In this document: positions 33,478 through 42,452 of the stretch, piece by piece
Layout: each line of letters begins with the position of its first letter
Position numbering within the stretch: the stretch's first letter is position 1
DNA from: Phycisphaerales bacterium
GTDB lineage: Bacteria; Planctomycetota; Phycisphaerae; Phycisphaerales; UBA1924
Reading direction: 5' to 3'
Assembly: GCA_905339235.1 (NCBI GenBank)
Contig: CAJPFG010000001.1
Location: 206,645 to 270,644 of the forward strand
DNA: 64,000 nt
Notes under the pieces: generated by a model
Told to the model about the DNA's origin: nothing
The model's input: only the letters and a program-made list of their open reading frames with translations
The model's database searches: none
Made by a program: the position numbers and the translations under genes

Positions 33478-33972
33478 TTACTGGCCAGACTCGCCCGAAA
33501 CCCGGGCCAGCAAGCCCTCGCACGCCGAGTTCACCATTTCGTACATCGCCTCGAACCCGTTGTCTCCGCCGTAATACGGGTCCGGAACGACCAACTCCGA
33601 CTCCGGCCTGCCGGAGAGTGCCGGGTCAAACGCCCGAAGCAGGTGCACACGCTCCCGCGGCGCCCCAAGGTGGAGCAGCCGGCTGCGATTCTCCAGGTCC
33701 ATCGCGATGAGGTACTCAAACGTCACGAAATCCGTACCCGGCCGCAGAGCCCGCGCGATGTGCGATGCGTCCAGCCCCCGGGCCCGGGCGACCGCGACCG
33801 TCCTTGGGTCGGCCCCTTCGCCGGCGTGCCAGTCGCCGGTCCCGCACGAGTCAATCAGGAATCGATTCGCCAGGCCGCGCCGGGTGGTCAGGTCCGCGAA
33901 CACCATCCTCGCCATGGGGCTGCGGCAGATGTTCCCGAGGCAGATGAACAGCACGCCCGTTTGGCCCGTCAT
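33478..33972 (-). CDS. Low-molecular-weight protein tyrosine phosphatase
   Basis: 164 residues, the usual length. Seen: the P-loop CLGNICRSP (CX5R catalytic signature) near residue 10 and the general-acid aspartate in VVPDPYYGGDNGF. Removes phosphate from tyrosine residues or arginine in target proteins; family members often regulate exopolysaccharide tyrosine kinases. The ATG overlaps the upstream glycosyltransferase stop by 4 nt, so the pair is co-translated; that supports a link with glycan synthesis. A larger open frame runs upstream but contains no domain. Confidence 0.93.
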   Translation of the reverse strand: MTGQTGVLFICLGNICRSPMARMVFADLTTRRGLANRFLIDSCGTGDWHAGEGADPRTVAVARARGLDASHIARALRPGTDFVTFEYLIAMDLENRSRLLHLGAPRERVHLLRAFDPALSGRPESELVVPDPYYGGDNGFEAMYEMVNSACEGLLARVSGESGQ

Positions 33973-35015
33973 GCCAGACCCCCGAGATCGCTGAGAGACG
34001 CGGCGACCTGGCGCGCCAGCGGCTCTGCGCGTTGCCGCCCGGCCTCCTCCAGCGCGGCGCGAGCACCCTCCAGCACGCCCGGATTCGCCAGCAGAGCGCT
34101 CAAGGCCCCCGCCAGGTGCGGCGGCTCGCTCGACCGGGCCAGGCACACGCTCGCCTCTCCCGGAAAGAGCGGCGCTGTCTCCGGGCCCGCCGCCGTCACG
34201 ACCGGCAGCCCCGTCGCGAGCACGCTCCGCAGCACGCACAGGGCATCGAACGCCGGTGGAACGCTCATCGGCATCAACGCGGCGTCGAGCGCCGGCAGAA
34301 ACCTCATCACCGGCGGGCCCACCACGATCATCCGCCGGAGATATCCCCCCTCCCGAACGTGCCGGCGCGCTCGCTCCAGGCCCGGAATGCCCCGCCGCAC
34401 CAGCCCGGTGCACGGCAACGACCCCAGATTCAGCATTCCGGCCGAAAATGCGAGCGTGATCGCCGCGTCTGGCCCTTCGGAGAGCACGCCGACGACCCGC
34501 TCGCCGACCTCAATCTTCAGCCGCTCACGAAGTTCCTGCCGCGCACGAACCGGCCCCGGCCCGATCGGGGCCGGCCGGAGCGACGACCGGCTTCGTGTCG
34601 CTTCACCCGTCTCGGGATTCACGCCTCTGGCGTCGATGCTGGCGCCGGAAAGATCGACCCGAGCGACGCGCGTGGGCAGCCCCCGCAGCCGCATCAGGCG
34701 GCTCCCGAACGAAGGGTCCCACGAAACCACCGCGTCAGGGTCGTGGTCATCCAGGACGTTTTCGATGGCGCGCGAGGCCAGCCCGGCCCGCTTCAGCAAC
34801 GGCGCGACCCGATAGGAAATCGGGGCGCCAAGAGCCCCCGCCGCGCGCGCCTCCTCCGACCCTCCCAGAAACAGCAGTTCGTGCCGCCTGTCTGTATCGA
34901 GCAGCGAGAGATCCCGGAACGCGAGCAGTTCCGCGTCCGACCGACGCCGGTTGCACTCCGCCCCCGGTTCCGAAGGGGCGATCCACGCCGGGATGAGGTG
35001 CAGGATCGTGCGCAC
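33969..35015 (-). CDS. GT-B-like glycosyltransferase
   Basis: 348 residues. Seen: an N-terminal MRTILHLIPAWIAPSEPGAE segment like the opening of GT4-type enzymes, then a central RVARVDLSGASIDARG region and a C-terminal half with VVGVLSEGPDAAITLAFSAG, DAALMPMSVPPAFDALCVLR and ATGLPVVTAAGPETAPLFPG, which resemble the donor-binding domain of GT-B enzymes. No clear EX7E motif, so the family is uncertain. The downstream phosphatase is translationally coupled. Substrate unknown. Confidence 0.6.
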   Translation of the reverse strand: MRTILHLIPAWIAPSEPGAECNRRRSDAELLAFRDLSLLDTDRRHELLFLGGSEEARAAGALGAPISYRVAPLLKRAGLASRAIENVLDDHDPDAVVSWDPSFGSRLMRLRGLPTRVARVDLSGASIDARGVNPETGEATRSRSSLRPAPIGPGPVRARQELRERLKIEVGERVVGVLSEGPDAAITLAFSAGMLNLGSLPCTGLVRRGIPGLERARRHVREGGYLRRMIVVGPPVMRFLPALDAALMPMSVPPAFDALCVLRSVLATGLPVVTAAGPETAPLFPGEASVCLARSSEPPHLAGALSALLANPGVLEGARAALEEAGRQRAEPLARQVAASLSDLGGLA

Positions 35016-35018
35016 GGC

Positions 35019-35684
35019 TCACTTGCTGGAGATATGGGGGCGAGACTCGTGCTCAAAGAACAACTGCGCCAGCGCCAACCCGACATCTTCGCCCAGTTTC
35101 TCCTGAGCCTTCACGAACTCCGCGGGCGTGCGCGGGGGAGTCGCGGCCGATGCCCCCGGTGCCACCACCAACTCGTATCCCTCCACGTCGGACGGCCACA
35201 CCCGTCCCGTTTCGCCCGCGGTGTCGATCACCTTGACCCGCAGCCGCGCCATCGGCTGAATCGTCTGGCCATCGGTTGTCAGCGTGAACTGCTTCACGGT
35301 CGCGTAGATCATGACCTCCGCCCGCGCGTTCCTGCACAGCGTGACCAGGTCCAGGGGCGCGCCGGCCTCTTCGCCCGCCGAGGCCTGAACGCCGGCGGTG
35401 GGGTCCACAACCTGCGTCAGCACGCCCTTCTTGAGCAGCACGTCGCCGGCTTCATTGGCGATCGCCAGCCTGAGCGTCCGGCGCGGGAGCCGGCTGGAAC
35501 GATCGTCGATGAAGACGACGGTTGGCCGCGCCTTCTGCAGCGAGTACGCCGCGTCTGTCGTCGGCGGGCCCTTCAGCACAACCGCCGCGGTTCCGATGAC
35601 GTTGCACCCCGCGAGCCCGGCCGCGCATCCAACCGCGGCGAGCAGCGAAGCCGCGCCGCGGATCAAAGGTCGTCGAAAAGTCAT
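35019..35684 (-). CDS. Lipoprotein of unknown function
   Basis: 221 residues. Seen: a basic N-terminus, hydrophobic core and lipobox LAGC (cysteine about residue 27), then a compact domain with PTVVFIDDRSSRLPRRTLRLAI, ARAEVMIYATVKQFTLTTD and MARLRVKVIDTAGETGRVWPS. This resembles lipoproteins that assemble in the periplasm, but I recognise no named family. The last residues form a helix LALAQLFFEHE. It is followed on the same strand by another lipoprotein gene with similar layout, suggesting paralogues or partners. Confidence 0.7.
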   Translation of the reverse strand: MTFRRPLIRGAASLLAAVGCAAGLAGCNVIGTAAVVLKGPPTTDAAYSLQKARPTVVFIDDRSSRLPRRTLRLAIANEAGDVLLKKGVLTQVVDPTAGVQASAGEEAGAPLDLVTLCRNARAEVMIYATVKQFTLTTDGQTIQPMARLRVKVIDTAGETGRVWPSDVEGYELVVAPGASAATPPRTPAEFVKAQEKLGEDVGLALAQLFFEHESRPHISSK

Positions 35685-35702
35685 CGGATGCTCCCGGTGT
35701 GT

Positions 35703-36371
35703 TCAGTACTTGGGGTAGTAGGGTTCTTTATGGTCATAGAACGGCCACGAGGCGCGATCGATGAGGCGGCCGCCCAACTGCGAATAGACCAGCGCCGCGG
35801 GCGTGTCGTTGGGCCCCTTGCCGGTTTCGTCGGGATAGCGGATCGAAATCGTCCGCTCGAAGATCGCCAGTTCGGGAGTAGGCGAAGAAGGGTCGTAGAC
35901 CGAAATCACTCCCGACGCCATGCCGTCCCACACGTACGGATTGCCCGGATCGTGCAGCCTGTACTCCATGATCTCGAGAATCACGATCCGGTCCACGCCG
36001 CCGAGCGCCTCGGCGAGTTCCGCCTTGCTCTTGTACGTCCACGCCGGAGAACTGTAGATATAGGCGAGCACGTCATTGGCCGGGATGAATCCCCCGGCCC
36101 GCGGATTGTTCCCGGAGGAACTCAGGCGTGCCGTCAGCGTCGCCGTCAAATCATCCACCATGGCGGGGAAGTCGCCCTGGATGCCCCGATCCGCCACCAC
36201 GATGGCGGCGAACGACTTGCCTTCGAGAACCGTCGATTCCGCGTCCACGGTCTTGGTGGCGTCCTTGCGATAGTTCTCGACGGCGACCCCGACCAGTTGG
36301 CACCCGCCGACCAGAAGCGAAACGGCGCAAGCCGTGACGGGCGCAATGCAATTCCAGCGTGGTCTGTTCAT
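35703..36371 (-). CDS. Second lipoprotein of unknown function
   Basis: 222 residues. Seen: lipobox LLVGGC near residue 24, then FAAIVVADRGIQGDFPAMVD, a strand-rich middle with DRIVILEIMEYRLHDPG and VISVYDPSSPTPELAIFERTIS, and a Tyr/Pro-rich end. The start at 36371 opens the signal sequence; a longer open frame upstream is not supported. It lies 18 nt upstream of the other lipoprotein gene (minus strand order), so the two probably form one transcript with the DUF2752 gene. Confidence 0.7.
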   Translation of the reverse strand: MNRPRWNCIAPVTACAVSLLVGGCQLVGVAVENYRKDATKTVDAESTVLEGKSFAAIVVADRGIQGDFPAMVDDLTATLTARLSSSGNNPRAGGFIPANDVLAYIYSSPAWTYKSKAELAEALGGVDRIVILEIMEYRLHDPGNPYVWDGMASGVISVYDPSSPTPELAIFERTISIRYPDETGKGPNDTPAALVYSQLGGRLIDRASWPFYDHKEPYYPKY

Positions 36372-36388
36372 GATCGCCTCGCGTTGTG

Positions 36389-36877
36389 TTAGCCGGGCCA
36401 GGTCGCCAGTTTGTAGACCCAGGCCGCAGCCGTTCCCGCCGCCAGTGTCCATAAACCCCGCGGCCGGACCATTGTTGCACAGATCGAGGCCAGACGCGAG
36501 CCCGTCAGCGCCACGTGCAGGCACCCCCAGAATCCCGCCGCCGAGCCCACCGCCAGCACCATCCCCATCGGCTGGGTCAGGAACGACGCCCCGAATCGGA
36601 GGTCCGCGGCATGGGAAAACGACGTCGTCATCCCGCAGGTCGGGCACGGTTTGTTGAACGCCATGACCCAGCCGCATGGGAACATGCCCAACTGCAGGTG
36701 CGTTCCGTGGCCGTCCGGACTCGCGTTGAGCCACGCAGCGGTTGAGAGGACCGCGAGAATCGCCACGGCGCACGCCGAGGCCCCCACACGGGCTCCAATT
36801 CCAACGCGAATCGCGACCCGCCCCGGCGCGCGACGGGGGAGCGGCGGAACGAAGGCGGGAGCACCGATTGTGGTCAT
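36389..36877 (-). CDS. DUF2752 membrane protein
   Basis: 162 residues. Seen: an N-terminal hydrophobic helix (VAILAVLSTAAWLNA), the DUF2752 signature CPTCGMTTSF, and two further hydrophobic segments (MGMVLAVGSAAGFWGCLHVA and TLAAGTAAAWVYKLA). The CPxCGMT motif is found in small bacterial membrane proteins of unknown role. Start at 36877 chosen as the first ATG that leaves a short cytosolic lead. It begins 28 nt after the nuoA stop. Confidence 0.8.
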   Translation of the reverse strand: MTTIGAPAFVPPLPRRAPGRVAIRVGIGARVGASACAVAILAVLSTAAWLNASPDGHGTHLQLGMFPCGWVMAFNKPCPTCGMTTSFSHAADLRFGASFLTQPMGMVLAVGSAAGFWGCLHVALTGSRLASICATMVRPRGLWTLAAGTAAAWVYKLATWPG

Positions 36878-36905
36878 GACGTGACACCCGCGGCGGAGCA
36901 CAGCG

Positions 36906-37310
36906 TTAATCGAACTTGAAGACGCCCTTCCGGAAGCCGTAGACGTACGCCACAACCGTCGTGAACAGGAAGAACAGGATTCTCATGAGCCACAGGAACG
37001 ACTCGCTGGACCCCGGTGAGAGGTTGGGGAAAGTGGATGCCCACGGGTACAAGAAGATGATCTCCACGTCAAAGACGAGGAAGACCATGGCGATTAGATA
37101 GAACCGCACGTTGAACCGCTTGCGAGCGGTTCCCACCGGGTTCATGCCGCTCTCGTACGACTGGCCCTTCACCTTGCCCGGCCGCCGGGGGCCGATCACC
37201 TGGCTGGCCACCACGTTGCCAACCCCGAACGCGATCGCCATCAGCACGATGAGCGCGATGGGTAGGTATGAAGCGAGATCTGTCTCGGCGAGGGTGAGCA
37301 TCTGTGCCAT
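36906..37310 (-). CDS. nuoA: NADH-quinone oxidoreductase subunit A
   Basis: 134 residues; small membrane subunit of complex I. Seen: three transmembrane helices (YLPIALIVLMAIAFGVGNVV, RFYLIAMVFLVFDVEIIFLY and LWLMRILFFLFTTVVAYVYG), the quinone-cavity loop YESGMNPVG and the helix with FDVEI, all typical of NuoA. Complex I genes usually sit together as nuoA-N, but here no nuoB follows; the downstream genes are a DUF2752 protein and lipoproteins. So nuoA is apparently separated from the rest. TACCAT lies 8 nt before the ATG. Confidence 0.93.
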   Translation of the reverse strand: MAQMLTLAETDLASYLPIALIVLMAIAFGVGNVVASQVIGPRRPGKVKGQSYESGMNPVGTARKRFNVRFYLIAMVFLVFDVEIIFLYPWASTFPNLSPGSSESFLWLMRILFFLFTTVVAYVYGFRKGVFKFD

Positions 37311-37359
37311 CGGTTCGGATGGTAGCACAATCTGTGATGCCCGTGAGCGATCCAACCCA

Positions 37360-37376
37360 CCTGCCGCTTTGGCAGG
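37360..37376 (+). promoter_or_regulatory. Hairpin in the nuoA-groEL divergent region
   Basis: CCTGCC / GGCAGG, a perfect 6-bp stem with a 5-nt loop, lies in the 262-bp divergent gap between nuoA and groEL. No CIRCE operator is visible there. Confidence 0.3.
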
Positions 37377-37467
37377 AAGCGCGCGGCTTGGACTAGACGA
37401 CGACGCCGCCGGGCAGGTGGTGGGGGCCATTCCTTCGCACCCAGCGTCCTCGGAGGGTGCGGGAAGT

Positions 37468-37482
37468 TGGCACCGACCTTGC
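37468..37482 (+). promoter_or_regulatory. Putative sigma-54 promoter upstream of groEL1
   Basis: TGGCAC-CGACC-TTGC matches the sigma-54 -24/-12 consensus TGGCAC-N5-TTGC, including the invariant GG and GC spaced by 10 nt. It points towards groEL1, whose start lies about 90 nt downstream. Heat-shock genes are normally sigma-32- or HrcA-controlled, so the match would be unusual and could be chance. Confidence 0.4.
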
Positions 37483-37548
37483 CCACGCTTCTCCCACACC
37501 CGCGCGGTGACTACCGCCCGAACGAAGCCGTACTTATCAGACTCCTAA

Positions 37549-39288
<1,740 letters not shown>

Positions 39289-39333
39289 GAGCACAGTTCA
39301 GGCCGCGTCCGCGCGACCGGAGAGGATCTCGTC

Positions 39334-39552
39334 ATGGCCAAGGCATCCGACATTCTGAACAAGTCCGGCTCGAGCGGGCTTTCGCCGCTGGGCGCTCCCA
39401 AGGACGTTCTTGATCTCAACGCGACGCCCAGGAAGGACCTCTCGAAGGGCGAGAGCATCGCGACGCACAAACCCGATTCCGGTCCCACGCTCCACGGCCC
39501 CGGCAAGGCGCAGGGCGGCGGGGGCGGCTCGGCCGCACGACCCAAGGTCTAA
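39334..39552 (+). CDS. Small protein of unknown function, 72 residues
   Basis: Begins MAKASDILNKSGSSG and ends in a Gly-rich stretch, GGGGGSAARPKV. GGAGAGGA, a strong ribosome-binding site, lies about 8 nt before the ATG, so it is likely translated. No transmembrane segment and no cysteines. It has no family I recognise; the composition (Ser, Gly, Lys, Pro) suggests an unstructured protein. It lies between groEL1 and dedA in the same direction. Confidence 0.6.
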   Translation: MAKASDILNKSGSSGLSPLGAPKDVLDLNATPRKDLSKGESIATHKPDSGPTLHGPGKAQGGGGGSAARPKV

Positions 39553-39582
39553 CCCAACGAGCGGTGCCGTCCATGGCGCTTC

Positions 39583-40314
39583 ATGCGACAACTCCTCCAC
39601 GACATCTTCAGCGATCTGCCGGGGCTCCTGCAGCGGTTCGTAGACTCCCACGGCGCGGGCGTCTACGCGCTGCTCTTCGCGATCGTCTTCTGCGAGACGG
39701 GCCTGGTGATCACGCCCTTCCTGCCGGGGGATTCGCTCTTCTTCGCGGTGGGGGCGCTCTGCGTCCCCGCGGCCGACGGTTCTCGAATCCTCGAACTCCA
39801 GGTCGCGGCGCCGATCCTCTTTGCCGCCGCGATCATCGGGAACACGTCCAACTACTGGATCGGCCGGGCGACGGGGCCGCGCATCTTCCGGGGCGAATCG
39901 GGGTCGCTCTTCGCCCGGCTGCTCAGCAGGAAGCACCTCGCGGCGGCGCATCGCTTCTACGAGCGGCACGGCGGGAAGGCCGTGATCCTGGGTCAGTTCC
40001 TTCCGATCATCCGCACGTTCGTTCCCTACGTCGCCGGGGCCGGCGCGATGAACTACCCGCGCTTCATGATCTTCAACATCCTCGGCGCGGGGCTGTGGGT
40101 GAGCATCTGCGTCGGCGCGGGATACCTCTTCGGGAACATCCCGTGGGTGAAGCAGAACTTCGAACTCGTCGTCATGGGGATCATCGCCGTCTCGGTGATC
40201 CCCGTTATCGTGCAGGTCATCCGCACCAGATTCCCGTCGCGGGCCGAGGCGCAGACGGCGCCCCCGCCCGAGTCCATCCCGATCGATAACTCCAAGACCG
40301 GGGACGCCGCGTAG
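39583..40314 (+). CDS. DedA-family membrane protein (VTT domain)
   Basis: 243 residues; inner-membrane protein of the DedA/VTT family, several of which flip undecaprenyl phosphate or phospholipids and support envelope stress tolerance. Seen: the membrane re-entrant motif LVITPFLPGDSLFFAVGAL, NYWIGRATG, the FLPIIRTFVPYVAGAGAM signature and four to five hydrophobic segments, ending in a charged Pro-rich tail. It is embedded between groEL1 and groES, on the same strand, which is unusual. The lipid substrate is unknown. Confidence 0.9.
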   Translation: MRQLLHDIFSDLPGLLQRFVDSHGAGVYALLFAIVFCETGLVITPFLPGDSLFFAVGALCVPAADGSRILELQVAAPILFAAAIIGNTSNYWIGRATGPRIFRGESGSLFARLLSRKHLAAAHRFYERHGGKAVILGQFLPIIRTFVPYVAGAGAMNYPRFMIFNILGAGLWVSICVGAGYLFGNIPWVKQNFELVVMGIIAVSVIPVIVQVIRTRFPSRAEAQTAPPPESIPIDNSKTGDAA

Positions 40315-40374
40315 GCCCCGGAGCACAAACCACACGGGCCATGCCCGTCGAGCAGAAACCGCAGGAGATACAGA

Positions 40375-40665
40375 ATGGCCATCAAACCTCTCGAAGACCG
40401 CGTTCTCGTCAAGCCCATGGACCCCGAGACCAAGACCGCCTCGGGAATCTACCTCCCCGAGGCCTCGAAAGAGAAGCCCGTCAAGGGCGAGGTCATCGCC
40501 ACCGGTCCGGGCAAGCGCCTCGACAACGGCAAACGCGGCGAGATGTCCGTCCGCAAGGGCGACACCGTCGTCTACGGCAAGTACGCGGGCACCGAAGTCG
40601 AGATCAAGGGCGTCAAGCACCTGATCCTGCGCGAGAGCGAACTGTTGGGCGTGATCGAAGGCTGA
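40375..40665 (+). CDS. groES: Co-chaperonin GroES
   Basis: 96 residues; heptameric lid that caps GroEL. Seen: PLEDRVLVKPMDPETKTASG at the N-terminus, the mobile-loop region (TKTASGIYLPEASKEKP) and the closing VKHLILRESELLGVIEG. GCAGGAGA precedes the ATG. It is directly upstream of groEL2, separated by a 96-bp leader. Confidence 0.97.
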   Translation: MAIKPLEDRVLVKPMDPETKTASGIYLPEASKEKPVKGEVIATGPGKRLDNGKRGEMSVRKGDTVVYGKYAGTEVEIKGVKHLILRESELLGVIEG

Positions 40666-40670
40666 CGCAA

Positions 40671-40755
40671 GGGCCAATGGCAAAGCAGCCAAATGGCCAC
40701 AGCGAACCGTCCGAGTTTGGCCCCTTGGCACTTCGCCAACATGGCAAATTGAGGA
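40671..40755 (+). promoter_or_regulatory. Repeat-rich leader between groES and groEL2
   Basis: The 96-bp gap holds a GGGCCAA / TTGGCCC inverted repeat (40671-40677 and 40717-40723), a direct repeat ATGGCAAA (40677-40684 and 40741-40748) and several more GCCAA or TTGGC half-sites. It ends with GAGGAA 5 nt before the groEL2 ATG. It may be an operator, or an RNA structure affecting the relative amounts of GroES and GroEL2. Confidence 0.35.
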
Positions 40756-40761
40756 ACCGCA

Positions 40762-42378
40762 ATGAGCACCAAGCAACTCATGTTCAAAGACTCGGCCCTG
40801 GCCGAGATGAAGAAGGGCGTTGAGCGCCTCGCCGACGCCGTCAAGTGCACGATGGGCCCCGCCGGGCGCCATGTCGTCATCGAGATGTCCTACGGCGGCC
40901 CGCAGATCACCAAGGACGGCGTCACCGTCGCCAAGGAAGTCACGCTCCCCGAGCCTTTCCAGGCCATGGGCGCCAAGATGGTGAACGAAGTCGCCAAGCG
41001 CACCGCCGACAAGGCCGGCGACGGCACCACCGCCGCCACCGTCCTGGCCCAGGCCATCTTCACCGAGGGTCTCCGGCACGTCGCCGCCGGCGCCAACCCC
41101 GTGCACCTGCACCGCGGAATCAACGCCGCCGCGAATATCGCGTCCGACGAGATCGACAAGATGGCGATCAAGTGCAAGGGCAAGGAGGACTACCGCAAGG
41201 TGGCGATGGTCTCGTCAAACTACAACACCGAGATCGCCGACGTGATCGCCGAAGCCATCAGCCGCGTCGGCGCCGAGGGCGTTGTCGAAATCGAGGACGG
41301 CAAGGGCGCCACCACGACGCTCGAGTACGTCGAGGGCATGCAGTTCGACAAGGGCTACCTCTCTCCCTACTTCATGACCGACCCCAAGACCGGCGAGTGC
41401 GTCCTCGAAGACGCGTACATCCTCATCTACGAGAAGAAGATCAGCAGCCTGCCCGACCTCCTCCCACTGCTTAACAAGACCGCCGTCACCGGCAAGCCCC
41501 TCCTCATCATCGCCGAGGAAGTCGAGAACGAGGCCCTCGCGACCCTCGTCGTGAACCGTCTCCGCGGCATGCTCAAGATCGCCGCCGTCAAGGCGCCCGG
41601 CTTCGGCGACCGCCGCAAGGCCATGCTCGCCGACATCGCCGTCCTCACCGGCGGCACCTTCATCGCCGAGGACCTCGGCCGCACCATCGAGAGCGTGGAA
41701 CTCGCCGAACTCGGCCGCGCCAAGAAAATCATCATCACCAAGGACGACACCACGATCATCGAGGGGGCGGGCAAGAAGGCCGACATCAAGGCCCGCGCCG
41801 AGCAGATCAAGTCCCAGCACGACAAGTCCACCAGCGATTACGACCGCGAAAAACTCATGGAACGCCTCGCCAAGTTGACCAGCGGCGTGGCCATCGTCTC
41901 CGTCGGCGGCGCCACCGAGATCGCCATGAAAGCCGCAAAGGACATGGTGGACGACGCTCTCAAGTCCACCCGGGCCGCGGCCAAGGAGGGGTACGTCCCC
42001 GGCGGCGGTGTCGCGCTGCTCCGCACCCAGGACGCCATCCGCGCCGCGGCCAAGAAGGCCAAGTCCGACGATGAGCGCCAGGGATACGAGATCATCGCCC
42101 GCGCGGTCGAGTCCTGCTGCAAGCAGATCGCCGACAACGCCGGCTTCGACGGCGACCTCGTCGTCGAGCGCGTCAAGGAGTCCAAGGGCGCCAACGGCTT
42201 CAACGCCGCCAGCGGCGAGTACATCGACCTGGTGAAGGCCGGAATCATCGACGCGGCCCTGGTCGCGAAGACCGCGCTCATCAACGCGGCCAGCGTGGCG
42301 GGGCTGATGCTGACGACCGATGTGCTGGTCACGGACCTGAAGGAAGAGAAGCAACCCGCTGAAGGCGCGGTTGCCTGA
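40762..42378 (+). CDS. groEL: Chaperonin GroEL (copy 2, no GGM tail)
   Basis: 538 residues. Seen: the equatorial [16 protein letters not shown] loop, the apical domain with [15 protein letters not shown] and the [14 protein letters not shown] return segment. The end is [14 protein letters not shown], without the Gly-Gly-Met tail of copy 1. It is more diverged from copy 1 than expected for a recent duplication. Multiple chaperonins in planctomycetes are known; copies with and without GGM tails probably serve different client sets (inference). Confidence 0.96.
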   Translation: MSTKQLMFKDSALAEMKKGVERLADAVKCTMGPAGRHVVIEMSYGGPQITKDGVTVAKEVTLPEPFQAMGAKMVNEVAKRTADKAGDGTTAATVLAQAIFTEGLRHVAAGANPVHLHRGINAAANIASDEIDKMAIKCKGKEDYRKVAMVSSNYNTEIADVIAEAISRVGAEGVVEIEDGKGATTTLEYVEGMQFDKGYLSPYFMTDPKTGECVLEDAYILIYEKKISSLPDLLPLLNKTAVTGKPLLIIAEEVENEALATLVVNRLRGMLKIAAVKAPGFGDRRKAMLADIAVLTGGTFIAEDLGRTIESVELAELGRAKKIIITKDDTTIIEGAGKKADIKARAEQIKSQHDKSTSDYDREKLMERLAKLTSGVAIVSVGGATEIAMKAAKDMVDDALKSTRAAAKEGYVPGGGVALLRTQDAIRAAAKKAKSDDERQGYEIIARAVESCCKQIADNAGFDGDLVVERVKESKGANGFNAASGEYIDLVKAGIIDAALVAKTALINAASVAGLMLTTDVLVTDLKEEKQPAEGAVA

Positions 42379-42383
42379 GAGAT

Positions 42384-42402
42384 CCCGGTGCGCAAGCACG
42401 GG
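42384..42402 (+). terminator. Hairpin after groEL2
   Basis: CCCGGTGC and GCACGGG pair with one bulged base around a GCAA loop, starting 6 nt after the groEL2 stop. A possible terminator that ends the groES-groEL2 unit; no T-tract is present. Confidence 0.5.
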
Positions 42403-42418
42403 AATGAGCAACGACCAC

Positions 42419-42448
42419 GAGCCCACATCCCGAAAGGCGTGTGGGCTC
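42419..42448 (+). promoter_or_regulatory. Hairpin holding the dnaJ ribosome-binding site
   Basis: A perfect 9-bp stem (GAGCCCACA / TGTGGGCTC) with a 12-nt loop ends 4 nt before the dnaJ ATG. The only Shine-Dalgarno-like sequence, GAAAGG, is in the loop. The structure could act as a terminator after groEL2 and also tune dnaJ translation. Confidence 0.55.
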
Positions 42449-42452
42449 ATTC

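Noticed and set aside
34032..36392. A 786-residue plus-strand open frame
   Set aside because: It crosses four well-supported minus-strand genes and has the Arg/His/Pro-rich composition of a shadow frame.
40724..40745. A sigma-54 promoter before groEL2
   Set aside because: TTGGCAC is present, but the required TTGC with correct spacing is not.
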